Source of the DNA: DATLGB01 sp963726825
Lineage (GTDB): Bacteria; Actinomycetota; Thermoleophilia; Solirubrobacterales; Solirubrobacteraceae
NCBI GenBank assembly: GCA_963726825.1
Contig: CAVSDT010000002.1
Location: forward strand, 1,674,001 to 1,738,000
Direction: 5' to 3'
DNA length: 64,000 nt
Shown here: one piece after another, positions 7,504 to 16,468 of the stretch
Numbering within the stretch: position 1 is the first letter of the stretch
How the letters are laid out: each line of letters opens with the position of its first letter
Position numbers and translations under genes: made by a program
The notes under the pieces: model-generated
Database searches by the model: none
Seen by the model: the letters and a program-made list of their open reading frames with translations, nothing else
Told to the model about the DNA's origin: nothing

Positions 7504-8820
7504 ATGCCTGCGATCGTCTGGTTCCGCCGCGACCTCCGGGTCCACGACCATCCGCCGCTCCATGCGGCGCTGGCCGCCCACGACGCCGTCGTCTGCCTCT
7601 TCGTGCTCGACCCGGCGCTGCTGCGCGGCCGCTGGGCCAGCCCGGGACGCACCGCCTTCCTCCTGGACTGCCTCGCCGCGCTGGACGCCGAGCTGCGGGC
7701 GCGCGGCGGACGCCTCGTCCTGCGCACCGGCCGCCCGCAGGACGTGCTCCCCGCGGTCTGCGCGGAGGCCGGCGCGACCACCGTGTACGCGGCCGGGGAC
7801 GCCTCGCCCTACGCCCGGGCGCGCGACCGCCGCCTCGCCGCGCTCGTGGACCTGCGGCTCGGCCCGGGCGTCTTCGCCCGCCGCCTCGGCGAGCTGCCGG
7901 CGCCGCACGTCTTCACGCCGTGGCGGCGGGCGTGGGAGGCGCAGGCGCCGCGGGCCGAGCTCCCCGCGCCGGACGCCATCAGCGTCCCGGACGCGATCGA
8001 GGGCGAGCCGCTGCCGACCGCGGCCGACGTCCCGGCGCTGCTCGGCGACCCGGCGGCCGTGGCCCCCGACCTCGTCGACCGGCCGCAGCCGGGCGAGCGC
8101 GCGGCCCTCGCACGCCTCCAGGCGTGGCTGGCGCCCGACGGCGGCGCCCGGCGCTACGCGCACCGCCGCGGCGTGCTCGCGGACCCGACCTCGCGCGTCA
8201 GCCAGGACCTGCACCTCGGGACGCTGTCGGCGCTGACCGCCGAGCGGGCGGCCGCGGCGGTCGAGGGCCGGGGCGCGGCCAAGTGGCGCACCGAGCTGGC
8301 GTGGCGCGACTTCTACGCCGCCGTGCTCGTGCACAACCCGCACGTCACGCGCGGCGCCTACCGGCCGGCGCTCGACCGGCTGGAGTGGGACGTCGATCCC
8401 GGCCGGCTCGAGGCCTGGCAGCACGGCCGCACCGGCTTCCCCCTCGTCGACGCCGCGATGCGCCAGCTGCTGGCGTGCGGGTGGATGCACAACCGCGGCC
8501 GCATGGTGGTCGCGTCCTTCCTCACGAAGGACCTCCACCTCGACTGGCGCGCGGGCGAGGCGTGGTTCATGCGCCACCTGCTCGACGGCGACGTGGGCTC
8601 CAACAACGGGGGCTGGCAGTGGGCGGCGGGGACCGGCACCGACCCCAAGGGCGGCGGGCGCATCCTCAACCCGACCCTGCAGCGCGAGCGCTTCGACCCC
8701 GACGGGCGCTTCGTCGCCCGGTGGGTGCCCGAGCACGGGACGGCCGCCTACCCCGAGCCGATCGTCGACCACCTGACGGAGCGGCGCGAGGCCATCGCGC
8801 GCTTCAAGGCGGTCGGCTAG
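7504..8820 (+). CDS. phr: Deoxyribodipyrimidine photolyase
   Basis: Light-driven repair of cyclobutane pyrimidine dimers in DNA. The 438-residue product begins with the Rossmann antenna-cofactor domain (IVWFRRDLRVHDH) and continues with the helical FAD domain. Family hallmarks are WRDFYAAVL, WMHNRGRMVVASFLTKDL, the DGD...NNGGWQW segment and GGGRILNP, where most relatives have RIFNP. The helix-bundle tryptophans that relay electrons to FAD appear retained. A GGGGAGAG ribosome site precedes the ATG. It is divergent from the acetoacetyl-CoA synthetase gene. A cryptochrome role is possible but the length and motifs fit a class I CPD photolyase. Confidence 0.93.
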   Translation: MPAIVWFRRDLRVHDHPPLHAALAAHDAVVCLFVLDPALLRGRWASPGRTAFLLDCLAALDAELRARGGRLVLRTGRPQDVLPAVCAEAGATTVYAAGDASPYARARDRRLAALVDLRLGPGVFARRLGELPAPHVFTPWRRAWEAQAPRAELPAPDAISVPDAIEGEPLPTAADVPALLGDPAAVAPDLVDRPQPGERAALARLQAWLAPDGGARRYAHRRGVLADPTSRVSQDLHLGTLSALTAERAAAAVEGRGAAKWRTELAWRDFYAAVLVHNPHVTRGAYRPALDRLEWDVDPGRLEAWQHGRTGFPLVDAAMRQLLACGWMHNRGRMVVASFLTKDLHLDWRAGEAWFMRHLLDGDVGSNNGGWQWAAGTGTDPKGGGRILNPTLQRERFDPDGRFVARWVPEHGTAAYPEPIVDHLTERREAIARFKAVG

Positions 8821-8849
8821 CCGCCTGCGGCGATGGTCGTCACCCGCAG

Positions 8850-8855
8850 TAGTGT
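8850..8855 (+). promoter_or_regulatory. -10 hexamer TAGTGT, leaderless
   Basis: The hexamer ends 6 bases before the GTG of the MFS gene, so the mRNA would start at or next to the start codon. No Shine-Dalgarno fits between them. Confidence 0.5.
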
Positions 8856-8861
8856 CGCCGC

Positions 8862-10277
8862 GTGTCCCGCAAGAGCCTGGCACTCGTCGCCGCGATCATG
8901 GGGTCGTTCGTCGCGGGCCTCGACGCCACCGTCGTCAACGTCGCCCTGCCCGCCATCCGGACGGACCTGGGCGGCGGCCTGGCCGGGCAGCAGTGGGTGT
9001 CCAACGCCTACCTGCTGACGCTCGGCTCGCTGATCCTCGTGGGCGGCTCGCTCGGGGACGTGCTCGGCGAGCGGCGCGTGTTCCTCTGGGGCGTGACCGG
9101 CTTCGGCGTCGCGTCCGTGTTCTGCGCGATCGCGCCGACGATCGAGCTGCTGGTCGTCGCGCGTGCGCTCCAGGGCGTGTTCGGCGCGCTGCTGACCCCG
9201 AGCGCACTGGCCGTGATCGTGGCGTCCTTCCCCCCGCAGGAGCGCGGCGGCGCGATCGGGTCCTGGACGGCGTGGTCGGGCATCTCGTTCGTGGTCGGCC
9301 CGCTGGCCGGCGGCGCGATCGTCGAGGCGATCGACTGGCGCTGGATCTTCGCCATCAACGTCCCCTTCGTGCTCGTCACGGTCGTGCTGGTGCTCCACGC
9401 GGTGGCCCCGTCGGCGCGCGAGTCCGCCGCCGGCCGGATCGACTGGACCGGTGCCGGGTTGTGCGCCCTCGGCCTCGCCGGCCCCGTCTACGCGCTCACC
9501 ACCCAGCCCGACGCCGGCTGGGGCGCCCCGCAGGTGTGGATCCCGCTGCTCGCCGGGCTGGCGGTCTTCGCCGCCTTCCTCGCCTGGGAGCGCCGCACCC
9601 CCCGCCCGATGCTGCCGCTGGACCTGTTCCGGCGGCGCAACTTCGCGATCGGCAACGCGCAGACCCTGGCGATGTACGCCGGGCTGTCGATCAACCTCTT
9701 CACGCTCGGCCTGTTCCTGCAGCAGGTCGCCGGCTACACGCCGGTGCAGGCGGGCCTGGCCACCGTGCCCACGACGCTCGTCATGTTCGTGCTCTCCAAG
9801 CGCATGGGCGCGCTGGCCGATCGCCTCGGGCCGCGCCGGTTCATGGGCTTCGGGCCGATCGTCGCCGCCGTCGGGCTGGCGCTCTACGTGCGTGTCGGCG
9901 AGGACGCGCCGTACCTGACCGCCGTCCTGCCGGCGCTGCTGATCTTCTCGCTCGGCCTGTCGGCGACCGTCGCCCCCTTGACGGCGACCGTGCTCGCCGA
10001 CGCCGACGAGCACAACGCCGGCATCGCCTCGGGGATCAACAACGCGATCGCCCGGATGGCCGGCCTGCTGGGGGTCGCCGCGCTCGGCATCCTCACCGGC
10101 GGGGCGCTCGACGTCGCCGGCTTCCACCGCGTGATGGTCGTCGGCGCCGCCCTCGTGACGCTCGGCGGCGTCCTGGCGCTCGTCGGGCTGCGCGACCCGC
10201 GCCGCGAGGTCCGCTGCCAGGACCACCCCGGGGCGCCGCTCGGCCCGTTGCCGTCCACCGTAGGATCGCGCCCATGA
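8862..10277 (+). CDS. MFS transporter, DHA2-like drug exporter
   Basis: Proton-driven multidrug efflux protein of the major facilitator superfamily, in the inner membrane. It has 471 residues with 12-14 hydrophobic helices. Helix 1 carries the FVAGLDATVVNVALPAI signature typical of the DHA2 (14-TMS) group. The loop 2-3 motif GGSLGDVLGERR and the helix 5 segment GISFVVGPLAGGAI match MFS motifs A and C. The substrate is unknown. The GTG start is supported by the leaderless hexamer. Its stop overlaps the next start as ATGA, although the enoyl-CoA hydratase also seems to have its own promoter. Confidence 0.92.
   Translation: MSRKSLALVAAIMGSFVAGLDATVVNVALPAIRTDLGGGLAGQQWVSNAYLLTLGSLILVGGSLGDVLGERRVFLWGVTGFGVASVFCAIAPTIELLVVARALQGVFGALLTPSALAVIVASFPPQERGGAIGSWTAWSGISFVVGPLAGGAIVEAIDWRWIFAINVPFVLVTVVLVLHAVAPSARESAAGRIDWTGAGLCALGLAGPVYALTTQPDAGWGAPQVWIPLLAGLAVFAAFLAWERRTPRPMLPLDLFRRRNFAIGNAQTLAMYAGLSINLFTLGLFLQQVAGYTPVQAGLATVPTTLVMFVLSKRMGALADRLGPRRFMGFGPIVAAVGLALYVRVGEDAPYLTAVLPALLIFSLGLSATVAPLTATVLADADEHNAGIASGINNAIARMAGLLGVAALGILTGGALDVAGFHRVMVVGAALVTLGGVLALVGLRDPRREVRCQDHPGAPLGPLPSTVGSRP
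10261..10266 (+). promoter_or_regulatory. -10 hexamer TAGGAT, leaderless, inside MFS 3' end
   Basis: TAGGAT ends 7 bases before the hydratase ATG. The same hexamer at similar spacing precedes the genes at 27121 and 34108. It lies within the last codons of the exporter, suggesting an internal promoter that uncouples the two genes. Confidence 0.5.
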
Positions 10278-11056
10278 CCGAGCTCGTGCGGATCGAGGAC
10301 GCGGGACGCGTCCGCCACATCGTCCTCAACCGCCCGGAGAAGCGCAACGCGTTCAACCGCGGCCTCATCGAGGGTCTCCATGCCGCCATCGTGGCGACCT
10401 CGGGCGATCCCGACGTCCACGTCGTGGTGCTCCGCGGCGAGGGCCCGATGTTCTCCTCCGGCGTGGATCTGCTGGAGCTGCGCGACTTCTCGGGCCGGCC
10501 CGAGATGCTGCGCCCGTTCCGGACCGCCTGGCTCCAGGTCGTCAACGCGCTGGAGGAGCTCGCCAAGCCCGTCGTGTGCGCCATCCAGGGCGGCTGCATC
10601 GGCGGCGCGCTCGAGACGGCGCTGGCCGCCGACCTGCGCGTGATGGCCGAGGACGCCGTCATCGGCCTGCCCGAGACGCGCATCGGGCTGATCCCCGACG
10701 TCGGCGGCTCCTCCCGCCTGTCGCAGCTCGTCGGCCTGGGCAAGGCGAAGGAGCTGATCCTCACCGGCAAGCTGATCGGCGCCGAGGAGGCGCTCGCGTG
10801 CGGCCTCGTGCAGCGCAGCGCGCCCGCGGCGGAGCTCGAGACCGCGGTGACGGCGCTGGTGGACGAGCTGCTCGTCTGCGCCCCGATCGCGATCGGCCTC
10901 GCCAAGCGCGTGATCGACGCATCCGCGCGGCCGGCGCTGTCGACGACGCTCGAGCTGGAGCTCGCGCTGCAGGAGACCTGCGCGCGCACCGACGACTTCC
11001 GCGAGGGCGCCGCCGCCTTCGCCGAGCGCCGTCAGCCCGAGTTCACCGGCCGCTAG
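10274..11056 (+). CDS. Enoyl-CoA hydratase/isomerase family protein
   Basis: Crotonase-superfamily enzyme of 260 residues acting on an acyl-CoA thioester. Seen: NRPEKRNAF near residues 18-26, the FSSGVDLLEL CoA-binding segment, and the oxyanion-hole stretch AIQGGCIGGALETALAADLR. The catalytic glutamate area reads GLPETRIGLIPDVGGSSRL, which retains the second Glu-type position of hydratases. Reaction direction and chain length cannot be fixed from sequence, and isomerase or hydrolase activity is possible. It overlaps the exporter stop by ATGA and converges on the secreted-protein gene with a 4-base overlap. Confidence 0.9.
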   Translation: MTELVRIEDAGRVRHIVLNRPEKRNAFNRGLIEGLHAAIVATSGDPDVHVVVLRGEGPMFSSGVDLLELRDFSGRPEMLRPFRTAWLQVVNALEELAKPVVCAIQGGCIGGALETALAADLRVMAEDAVIGLPETRIGLIPDVGGSSRLSQLVGLGKAKELILTGKLIGAEEALACGLVQRSAPAAELETAVTALVDELLVCAPIAIGLAKRVIDASARPALSTTLELELALQETCARTDDFREGAAAFAERRQPEFTGR

Positions 11057-12465
11057 CGGACCCGGACCGAGCGCGCGCGCGACGTGCCGCGCGAGTACGG
11101 GTAGCCGGCCTGCTCGTTGACGACCGCGCGCAGGCGGAAGGCCCCGCCGCCCTTGAAGCGGTAGCGGCCGCTGAAGGCGCGCTTGGCGCCCTTGGCGCGG
11201 ACGGTCTTGAACGGCCGCCAGCGGTCACCGCGCTGCTTGCCCTGCAGCGACACGAGCACGCCGCGCTTGGGCAGCCGGCCGCCGCGCAGGCGACCTGACA
11301 GCCGCACGACACGCCCCCGGCGCCGGATCGACAGCGACACCCCGGCGCGCACCTCGAGGGCCGCGGTCCGCGCCGCCGTCGGCGCGGGCTGCAGGGTCAT
11401 GGCGCGGTACTCGATCTTCACGCGTCGCGACGGGCCGGCCGGCACCGTGCCGTGCCAGCGTCCCTCGGCGCCCGTCGTGACCTCGCCGAGCGACCGATAG
11501 GTCCTGGTGCCCGTCACGCGCGTCGACAGCTGCAGGCGCGCGCCGGCGATCGGCGTCTTGGCGTCGGGAGTGGTGAGCCGGCCGCCGACGGTGACCCGGC
11601 GGCCGAAGGGGGCCGTGTGGGAGCTGCGGCGCTTGGAGGCGAGGCCGATGGTCACCTTGGCCGCGCCGGCCGGCGCGCCGTTGGCGACGCCGAGGTCGGC
11701 GGCGATCGTGATCGGCTGCGACACCGGCCCGTAGTTGCCTGCCCCGTCGATCGCGGTGACCGTGAGGGTGTGCGGACCCGGCGCGAGCCCGGTCGTGGCG
11801 ACGCTGCCGGCCGCGGGCGACCCCTCCAGCGCGGCCACTGGCCCGTTGTCGATCCGGGCCGCGACGGCCTTGACGCGCACGTTGTCGGTCGCGGTGGCCG
11901 TCACGGGCACCGGCGCGCCGGCGGTGACGGCGGTCGGGGCGGCGTCGATCGTGACCTTGGGCGGCTCGGACGGCATCGTCATGAGATCGAAGTGCACGCG
12001 GTTGGTCGGCCAGGTCGCGCCGGCGGTGCCGATCGGCTCGTCCATCCAGTACTCGCCCTCGGCGACGGGGATCGCGTACGCCTGGACCATTCGGGGCGAG
12101 CTGGCGGGCGGCCCCTTGAGGCTGAAGGCGAAGCGCCCCTGCTGACCCGGCTGGACCGGGGGCGAGGACACGTTGGCGAAGCGGTAGGGGTTCTCCCACG
12201 AGTCGTCGGCGAAGGCGCTCGGCGGACTGGCGTGCAGGTTCGCGCCATCGCCGGAGGCGAGCTTGACGTTCGGCCCCCACGCCTTCGTTCCGGTGTTCTT
12301 CGCCACGAGCGTCCCGTCCAGGCGCTCCCCGACCTCGATCTTCGTGCCGTTGGTCGGGGTCTGGGACACCCAGTCGGCCTGGTAGCCCCCCTCGGCCCGC
12401 GCCGTCGTGGCCCCGGCTGCAAGCAGCAGGGTCCCTGCGATCAGTACCCCCGCCGAGCGACGCAT
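11053..12465 (-). CDS. Secreted multi-Ig-like surface protein
   Basis: Exported 470-residue protein of unknown role. An N-terminal signal peptide (charged MRRS, a hydrophobic stretch to about residue 22, cleavage near TARAEGG) is followed by a domain with W...NTGTKAWG, reminiscent of NBR1-type Ig-like folds. A second Ig-like repeat (VTIDAAP...VTATATDNVRVKAV...GNYGPVSQPI) comes next, then a basic C-terminal half with two carboxypeptidase-regulatory-like beta domains. The C-terminus is very Arg-rich and lacks an LPxTG or transmembrane anchor. Such modular proteins are common on the surface of Solirubrobacterales-type bacteria. It is divergent from cofD. Confidence 0.75.
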   Translation of the reverse strand: MRRSAGVLIAGTLLLAAGATTARAEGGYQADWVSQTPTNGTKIEVGERLDGTLVAKNTGTKAWGPNVKLASGDGANLHASPPSAFADDSWENPYRFANVSSPPVQPGQQGRFAFSLKGPPASSPRMVQAYAIPVAEGEYWMDEPIGTAGATWPTNRVHFDLMTMPSEPPKVTIDAAPTAVTAGAPVPVTATATDNVRVKAVAARIDNGPVAALEGSPAAGSVATTGLAPGPHTLTVTAIDGAGNYGPVSQPITIAADLGVANGAPAGAAKVTIGLASKRRSSHTAPFGRRVTVGGRLTTPDAKTPIAGARLQLSTRVTGTRTYRSLGEVTTGAEGRWHGTVPAGPSRRVKIEYRAMTLQPAPTAARTAALEVRAGVSLSIRRRGRVVRLSGRLRGGRLPKRGVLVSLQGKQRGDRWRPFKTVRAKGAKRAFSGRYRFKGGGAFRLRAVVNEQAGYPYSRGTSRARSVRVR

Positions 12466-12475
12466 CGTGCTCGCG

Positions 12476-12485
12476 AAGATAGCCT
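12476..12485. promoter_or_regulatory. Divergent -10 pair sharing one TA (cofD / secreted protein)
   Basis: The plus-strand TAGCCT (12480-12485) ends 7 bases before the cofD ATG. The minus-strand TATCTT (12481-12476) ends 10 bases before the secreted-protein ATG. Both hexamers use the TA at 12480-12481, giving the symmetric form ANNNTANNNT. Both genes would be leaderless or nearly so. Confidence 0.55.
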
Positions 12486-12492
12486 CGATGCC

Positions 12493-13401
12493 ATGTCCGT
12501 TGTCGTCCTAGCCGGGGGCACCGGCGGCGCGAAGCTCGCCCGCGGGATGCTCGACGTCGTCGGTCCCGACGAGCTCACCGTGATCGCCAACACCGGCGAC
12601 GACGTGGAGCTCTACGGCGCCCACGTGTCGCCCGACCCCGATCTCGTCCTGTTCTGGCTGGCCGACCGCATCGACGGCCGCGGATGGGGGCTCGACGGCG
12701 ACACGTTCCACGCGATGGACCGGCTGCGGGCCAAGGGCGAGGAGATCTGGTTCAACCTCGGCGACGAGGACCTCGAGATCGGGCGCGATCGCGCTCGCCG
12801 CCTCGCCGGCGGCGAGCGCCTGACGGCGGCGCTCGCCGCCCTCGGCGACACGCTCGGCGTGCGCGCGCGCGTGCTGCCGATGGCCGACGAGCCGGTCCGC
12901 ACGTGGGTCGACGGCATCCCCTTCCAGGAGTGGATGATCCGCCACGGCGGCAAGGCGGCCGAGACCCCCGTCGAGACGATCGAGCTGCGCGGGGTCGAGG
13001 AGGCGAGCGCGACGCTCGAGGTCAAGCAGGCGCTGCGCGACGCGGAGGCCGTGGTGATCGGCCCGTCGAACCCCGTCATCTCGATCGGCCCGATCCTGTC
13101 GGTGCGGATGATGCGCGAGTGGCTCGTGGACTGCTTCGCCCCGGTCGTCGCCGTCTCCCCCTTCGTCGGCGGCGAGACGGTCAAGGGGCCCACCGTCCCG
13201 TTCATGCGCGCCCTGGGCATCGACCCGACCACCGCCGGGGTGGCCCGCGTCTACGCCGGGGTGCTCGACGGCCTAGTCGCCGACGAGCCCGTCGACGGGG
13301 TGCAGACCCACGTCACGGACGTGCTCATGCGCGACGCCGCCGGCCGGGAGCGCCTGGCCCGCGAGACGCTGGAGTTCGCGCGGACCCTGCGTCAGGCATG
13401 A
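12493..13401 (+). CDS. cofD: Phosphoenolpyruvate/2-phospho-L-lactate transferase CofD (FbiA)
   Basis: Joins the activated phospho-lactyl or phosphoenolpyruvyl group to the deazaflavin Fo, making (dehydro)F420-0. The 302 residues open with the diagnostic VVLAGGTGGAKLARG glycine loop, then IANTGDD, WFNLGDEDLEIG and the VIGPSNPVISIGPIL segment that forms the Fo/GDP site. The ATG at 12493 places the glycine loop at the N-terminus, as in relatives. It is the first gene of an F420 block on the plus strand that continues with an SDR gene, fbiC, cofC and cofE. It starts leaderless from the divergent promoter. Confidence 0.94.
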   Translation: MSVVVLAGGTGGAKLARGMLDVVGPDELTVIANTGDDVELYGAHVSPDPDLVLFWLADRIDGRGWGLDGDTFHAMDRLRAKGEEIWFNLGDEDLEIGRDRARRLAGGERLTAALAALGDTLGVRARVLPMADEPVRTWVDGIPFQEWMIRHGGKAAETPVETIELRGVEEASATLEVKQALRDAEAVVIGPSNPVISIGPILSVRMMREWLVDCFAPVVAVSPFVGGETVKGPTVPFMRALGIDPTTAGVARVYAGVLDGLVADEPVDGVQTHVTDVLMRDAAGRERLARETLEFARTLRQA

Positions 13402-13408
13402 TTGGCCC

Positions 13409-14221
13409 ATGACCCTCGACGGCCGGACCATGTTCATCTCGGGCGCGAGCCGCGGCATCGGCCTGGCGATCGCCAAGCGGGCGGCGCAGGACGGCGCCAA
13501 CGTGTGCCTCGTCGCCAAGACCGCCGAGCCGCACCCCAAGCTCGAGGGCACGATCTACACCGCCGCCGAGGAGATCGAGGCCGCCGGCGGCAAGGCCCTG
13601 CCGATCGTCGGCGACATCCGCGACGAGGACTCCGTCGAGGGCGCCGTGGCGCAGTGCGTCGAGACGTTCGGCGGCATCGACATCTGCGTCAACAACGCGT
13701 CCGCGATCAACCTCGCCGGGACGGTCGACCTGCCGATGAAGCGCTACGACCTGATGCAGTCGATCAACCAGCGCGGCACCTACATGGTCACGCAGAAGTG
13801 CCTCCCGCACCTGCTCGAGGGGACCAACCCCCACGTGCTGACGCTCTCGCCCCCGATCGACCTGGCCCCGCGGTGGCTCGGCGGCCACCTCGGCTACACG
13901 CTGGCCAAGTACGGCATGACGATGGTCGCCCTCGGGGTCGCCGAGGAGTTCAAGGGCCGCGTCGCCTCCAACGCCCTGTGGCCGCGCACGATCATCGCCA
14001 CCGCCGCGGTGCAGAACCTGCTCGGCGGCGACCAGGCCATGGCCAAGTCGCGCAAGCCGGAGATCATGGCCGACGCCGCCCACGCGATCTTCCTGCGCGA
14101 CAAGGACGAGTGCACCGGGAACGCGTTCATCGACGATGAGGTGCTCGAGGGCGAGGACCTGTCGCAGTACCGCTTCGGCCCGGGGTCAGACAGCGATCTC
14201 CAGGTGGACCTCTTCCTGTAG
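13409..14221 (+). CDS. SDR family oxidoreductase (HSDL2-like)
   Basis: NAD(P)-dependent short-chain dehydrogenase of 270 residues. Seen: TMFISGASRGIG cofactor loop, NNAS structural motif, an active-site YTLAKYG (Tyr-x-x-x-Lys), and the serine in the TLSPPIDLAP stretch. The insert AKTAEPHPKLEGTIYTAAEEI after the second strand is typical of the hydroxysteroid-dehydrogenase-like-2 group. The substrate is unknown. It sits 7 bases after cofD and before fbiC, so it probably rides in the F420 transcript. No known F420 step needs it, and the HSDL2 group uses NAD(P) rather than F420, so the link may be only positional. Confidence 0.9.
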   Translation: MTLDGRTMFISGASRGIGLAIAKRAAQDGANVCLVAKTAEPHPKLEGTIYTAAEEIEAAGGKALPIVGDIRDEDSVEGAVAQCVETFGGIDICVNNASAINLAGTVDLPMKRYDLMQSINQRGTYMVTQKCLPHLLEGTNPHVLTLSPPIDLAPRWLGGHLGYTLAKYGMTMVALGVAEEFKGRVASNALWPRTIIATAAVQNLLGGDQAMAKSRKPEIMADAAHAIFLRDKDECTGNAFIDDEVLEGEDLSQYRFGPGSDSDLQVDLFL

Positions 14222-14228
14222 GCGCGAC

Positions 14229-14234
14229 TAGCGT
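14229..14234 (+). promoter_or_regulatory. -10 hexamer TAGCGT before fbiC
   Basis: The hexamer ends 10 bases before the fbiC ATG, in the short gap after the SDR stop. It suggests fbiC can be transcribed separately, with a leader of only a few bases. Confidence 0.4.
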
Positions 14235-14244
14235 TCGCTGTCCG

Positions 14245-16464
14245 ATGCGCCAGCGAGTCACCTTCTCGCGCAACGTCACCGTCTCGCTCTCGCGGACGTG
14301 CCGTGCGTACTGCAAGTACTGCGCCTTCAAGACGCACCAGCCCCACCTGCACGAGCCGGACGAGGTCCTGCGGATCCTCGACCACGCCGCCAGGCGCCAG
14401 GTCAAGGAGCTGCTCGTGCTCACGGGGGAGGCGCCCGACGAGCACCCCGGCGTCCGGCGCAAGCTCGCCGCCCTGGGGTTCGCGGACTTCACCGCCTACG
14501 TGGTGTGGGTGTGCGAGCAGGGTCTCGAGCGGGGCCTGCTGCCGCACACCAACCTCGGGGTGCTTCCGCGCGCCGACCTCGCGCGACTGCGTGAGGTGAC
14601 CGCCTCGCAGGGCCTGATGCTCGAGTCGATCGTGCCCGGGCTGGTCGCCCACCAGGGGTCGCCGACGAAGGAGCCCGCGGCGCGGCTGCGGACCATCCGC
14701 GACGCCGGCGAGCTCAAGATCCCCTTCACGAGCGGGATCCTCATGGGCATCGGGGAGACGGAGGACCAGCGCATCGAGGCGCTCGAGGCCCTCGCCGCCG
14801 TCCACGCCGAGCACGGCCACCTCCAAGAGGTCATCCTGCAGAACTTCGTCCCCCACCAGTCCTACTACGGGCAGGAGCCGGCCGACATCGCCGACGCCGC
14901 CACCGAGCGGCTGTGGCGCACCGGGCTGACGGACAAGCCCCACCACGACCTCCCGGAGTGGGCGAACCCGATCTCGCTCGACGACCTCAAGCGGGTCATC
15001 GGCGAGGCGCGGCGGATCCTCCCGGGTGTCGGCGTGCAGGTCCCGCCGAACCTGTCGGAGTGGTGGCCGGAGCTCGTCGCCGCCGGCGCGACCGACCTCG
15101 GCGGCCTGTCCTCCAACGGCGACCACATCTCGCCCGAGCACCCCTTCCCCTCGCCGCATCAGGTGCGCAAGCGCCTCTCCGGCGACGGGGTCGCGCTCGC
15201 CGAGCGGCTGTGCGTCTACGGCAGGTACATGGACCCCCAGTGGGTCGCGCAGGCGCCGCTGGACGTCATCACGAGCCGCTACTGGACCTTCATCCCGCGC
15301 AAGCCGGACGGCCGCCGGGCGGGCCACACCGTCGACCACGACCTGGCCGGGCCCGCGATCGAGAAGGCCCGCGACGGCGTGGCGCTCTCGCGCGCCGAGC
15401 TGACCGCGCTGTTCGCCGAGGACCGCCCCGAGGTGATCGAGGAGATCCGCGCCGCGGCCGACGGCCTGCGCGCGGAGCTGGCCGGTGACGAGGTCACCTA
15501 CGTCGTCAACCGAAACGTCAACGTCTCCAACGTCTGCATCGTCGGCTGCGCGTTCTGCGGCTTCGGCCAGGGCAAGCGCTCGCCGGACGCCTACTCCCAC
15601 GACAAGGACGAGTTCGCCGCCCGCGTGCAGGCGGCGGTCGAGTACGGCGCCACCGAGCTGTGCATCCAGTCCGGCATCCACCCCGACTGGGGCCTCGAGG
15701 ACTACCTCGGCTGGCTCCGATTCGCGAAGGAGCTCGCGCCGCAGCTGCACCTCCACGCGTACTCGCCGATGGAGGTCGACCAGATGACGCGGGTGTCGGG
15801 GCTCTCCCCCGCCGCCGTGTTCGAACGCCTGCGCGAGGCCGGCCTCGGGTCGGTCCCCGGCACCGCCGCCGAGGTCCTCCACGACGGCGTGCGCCAGCGC
15901 ATCTCCCCCAACAAGCTGCCCGCGGCCCGCTGGCTGGAGATCGTCGGCGCCGCCCACGGGATCGGCCTGCGCTCCACCGTGACCGTGATGTTCGGTCACG
16001 TGGAGGAGCCGCACGAGCTGGCCGAGCACATGACCGTCGTGCGCGAGCTGCAGGAGCGCACGGGCGGCTTCACCGAGTTCGTCCCGCTGTCGTTCATCCC
16101 GTACCAGACGCTGCTCGGCCGCACGGCGGGGATCGAGCCGATCTCGCGGGCGGAGAACCTCAAGCACACGGCGGTCTTCCGCCTCGCCCTCGGGCGCACG
16201 ATCCGCAACCTGCAGGCCTCCTGGGTCAAGATGGGCCTCGACGCCGCGACGGAGTCGCTGCGCTGGGGCGTCAACGACCTCGGCGGCACGCTCATGGAGG
16301 AGTCGATCTCCCGCATGGCCGGGTCCGAGCACGGCGTCCGCCTCGAGCCGGAGCAGCTCGTCGCGGCCGCCCACGCGGCCGGCCGGCCAGCCGCGGAGCG
16401 CACCACGCTCTACGACCAGGTGCGCCGCCGTCATCCCCTGATCGCGGACGCCCGGGCGGCGTAG
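14245..16464 (+). CDS. fbiC: FO synthase, CofG-CofH fusion
   Basis: Makes the F420 chromophore 7,8-didemethyl-8-hydroxy-5-deazariboflavin from tyrosine and a flavin precursor (5-amino-6-ribitylamino-uracil), using two radical-SAM centres. The 739-residue protein carries both halves. Cluster 1 is C19-x3-C23-x2-C26 in the CofG half (RTCRAYCKYCAF), and cluster 2 is C431-x3-C435-x2-C438 in the CofH half (CIVGCAFC). The fused form is the actinobacterial arrangement; methanogens have two genes. Length and the lack of gaps indicate an intact enzyme. It lies between the SDR gene and cofC, five bases upstream of the latter. Confidence 0.96.
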   Translation: MRQRVTFSRNVTVSLSRTCRAYCKYCAFKTHQPHLHEPDEVLRILDHAARRQVKELLVLTGEAPDEHPGVRRKLAALGFADFTAYVVWVCEQGLERGLLPHTNLGVLPRADLARLREVTASQGLMLESIVPGLVAHQGSPTKEPAARLRTIRDAGELKIPFTSGILMGIGETEDQRIEALEALAAVHAEHGHLQEVILQNFVPHQSYYGQEPADIADAATERLWRTGLTDKPHHDLPEWANPISLDDLKRVIGEARRILPGVGVQVPPNLSEWWPELVAAGATDLGGLSSNGDHISPEHPFPSPHQVRKRLSGDGVALAERLCVYGRYMDPQWVAQAPLDVITSRYWTFIPRKPDGRRAGHTVDHDLAGPAIEKARDGVALSRAELTALFAEDRPEVIEEIRAAADGLRAELAGDEVTYVVNRNVNVSNVCIVGCAFCGFGQGKRSPDAYSHDKDEFAARVQAAVEYGATELCIQSGIHPDWGLEDYLGWLRFAKELAPQLHLHAYSPMEVDQMTRVSGLSPAAVFERLREAGLGSVPGTAAEVLHDGVRQRISPNKLPAARWLEIVGAAHGIGLRSTVTVMFGHVEEPHELAEHMTVVRELQERTGGFTEFVPLSFIPYQTLLGRTAGIEPISRAENLKHTAVFRLALGRTIRNLQASWVKMGLDAATESLRWGVNDLGGTLMEESISRMAGSEHGVRLEPEQLVAAAHAAGRPAAERTTLYDQVRRRHPLIADARAA

Positions 16465-16468
16465 GCCG

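Noticed and set aside
5572..8883. A single 1,103-codon frame through acetoacetyl-CoA synthetase and the photolyase region on the minus strand
   Set aside because: Only the part up to 7470 is homologous to a protein; the rest is antisense to the photolyase gene and is open because stops are rare at high GC.
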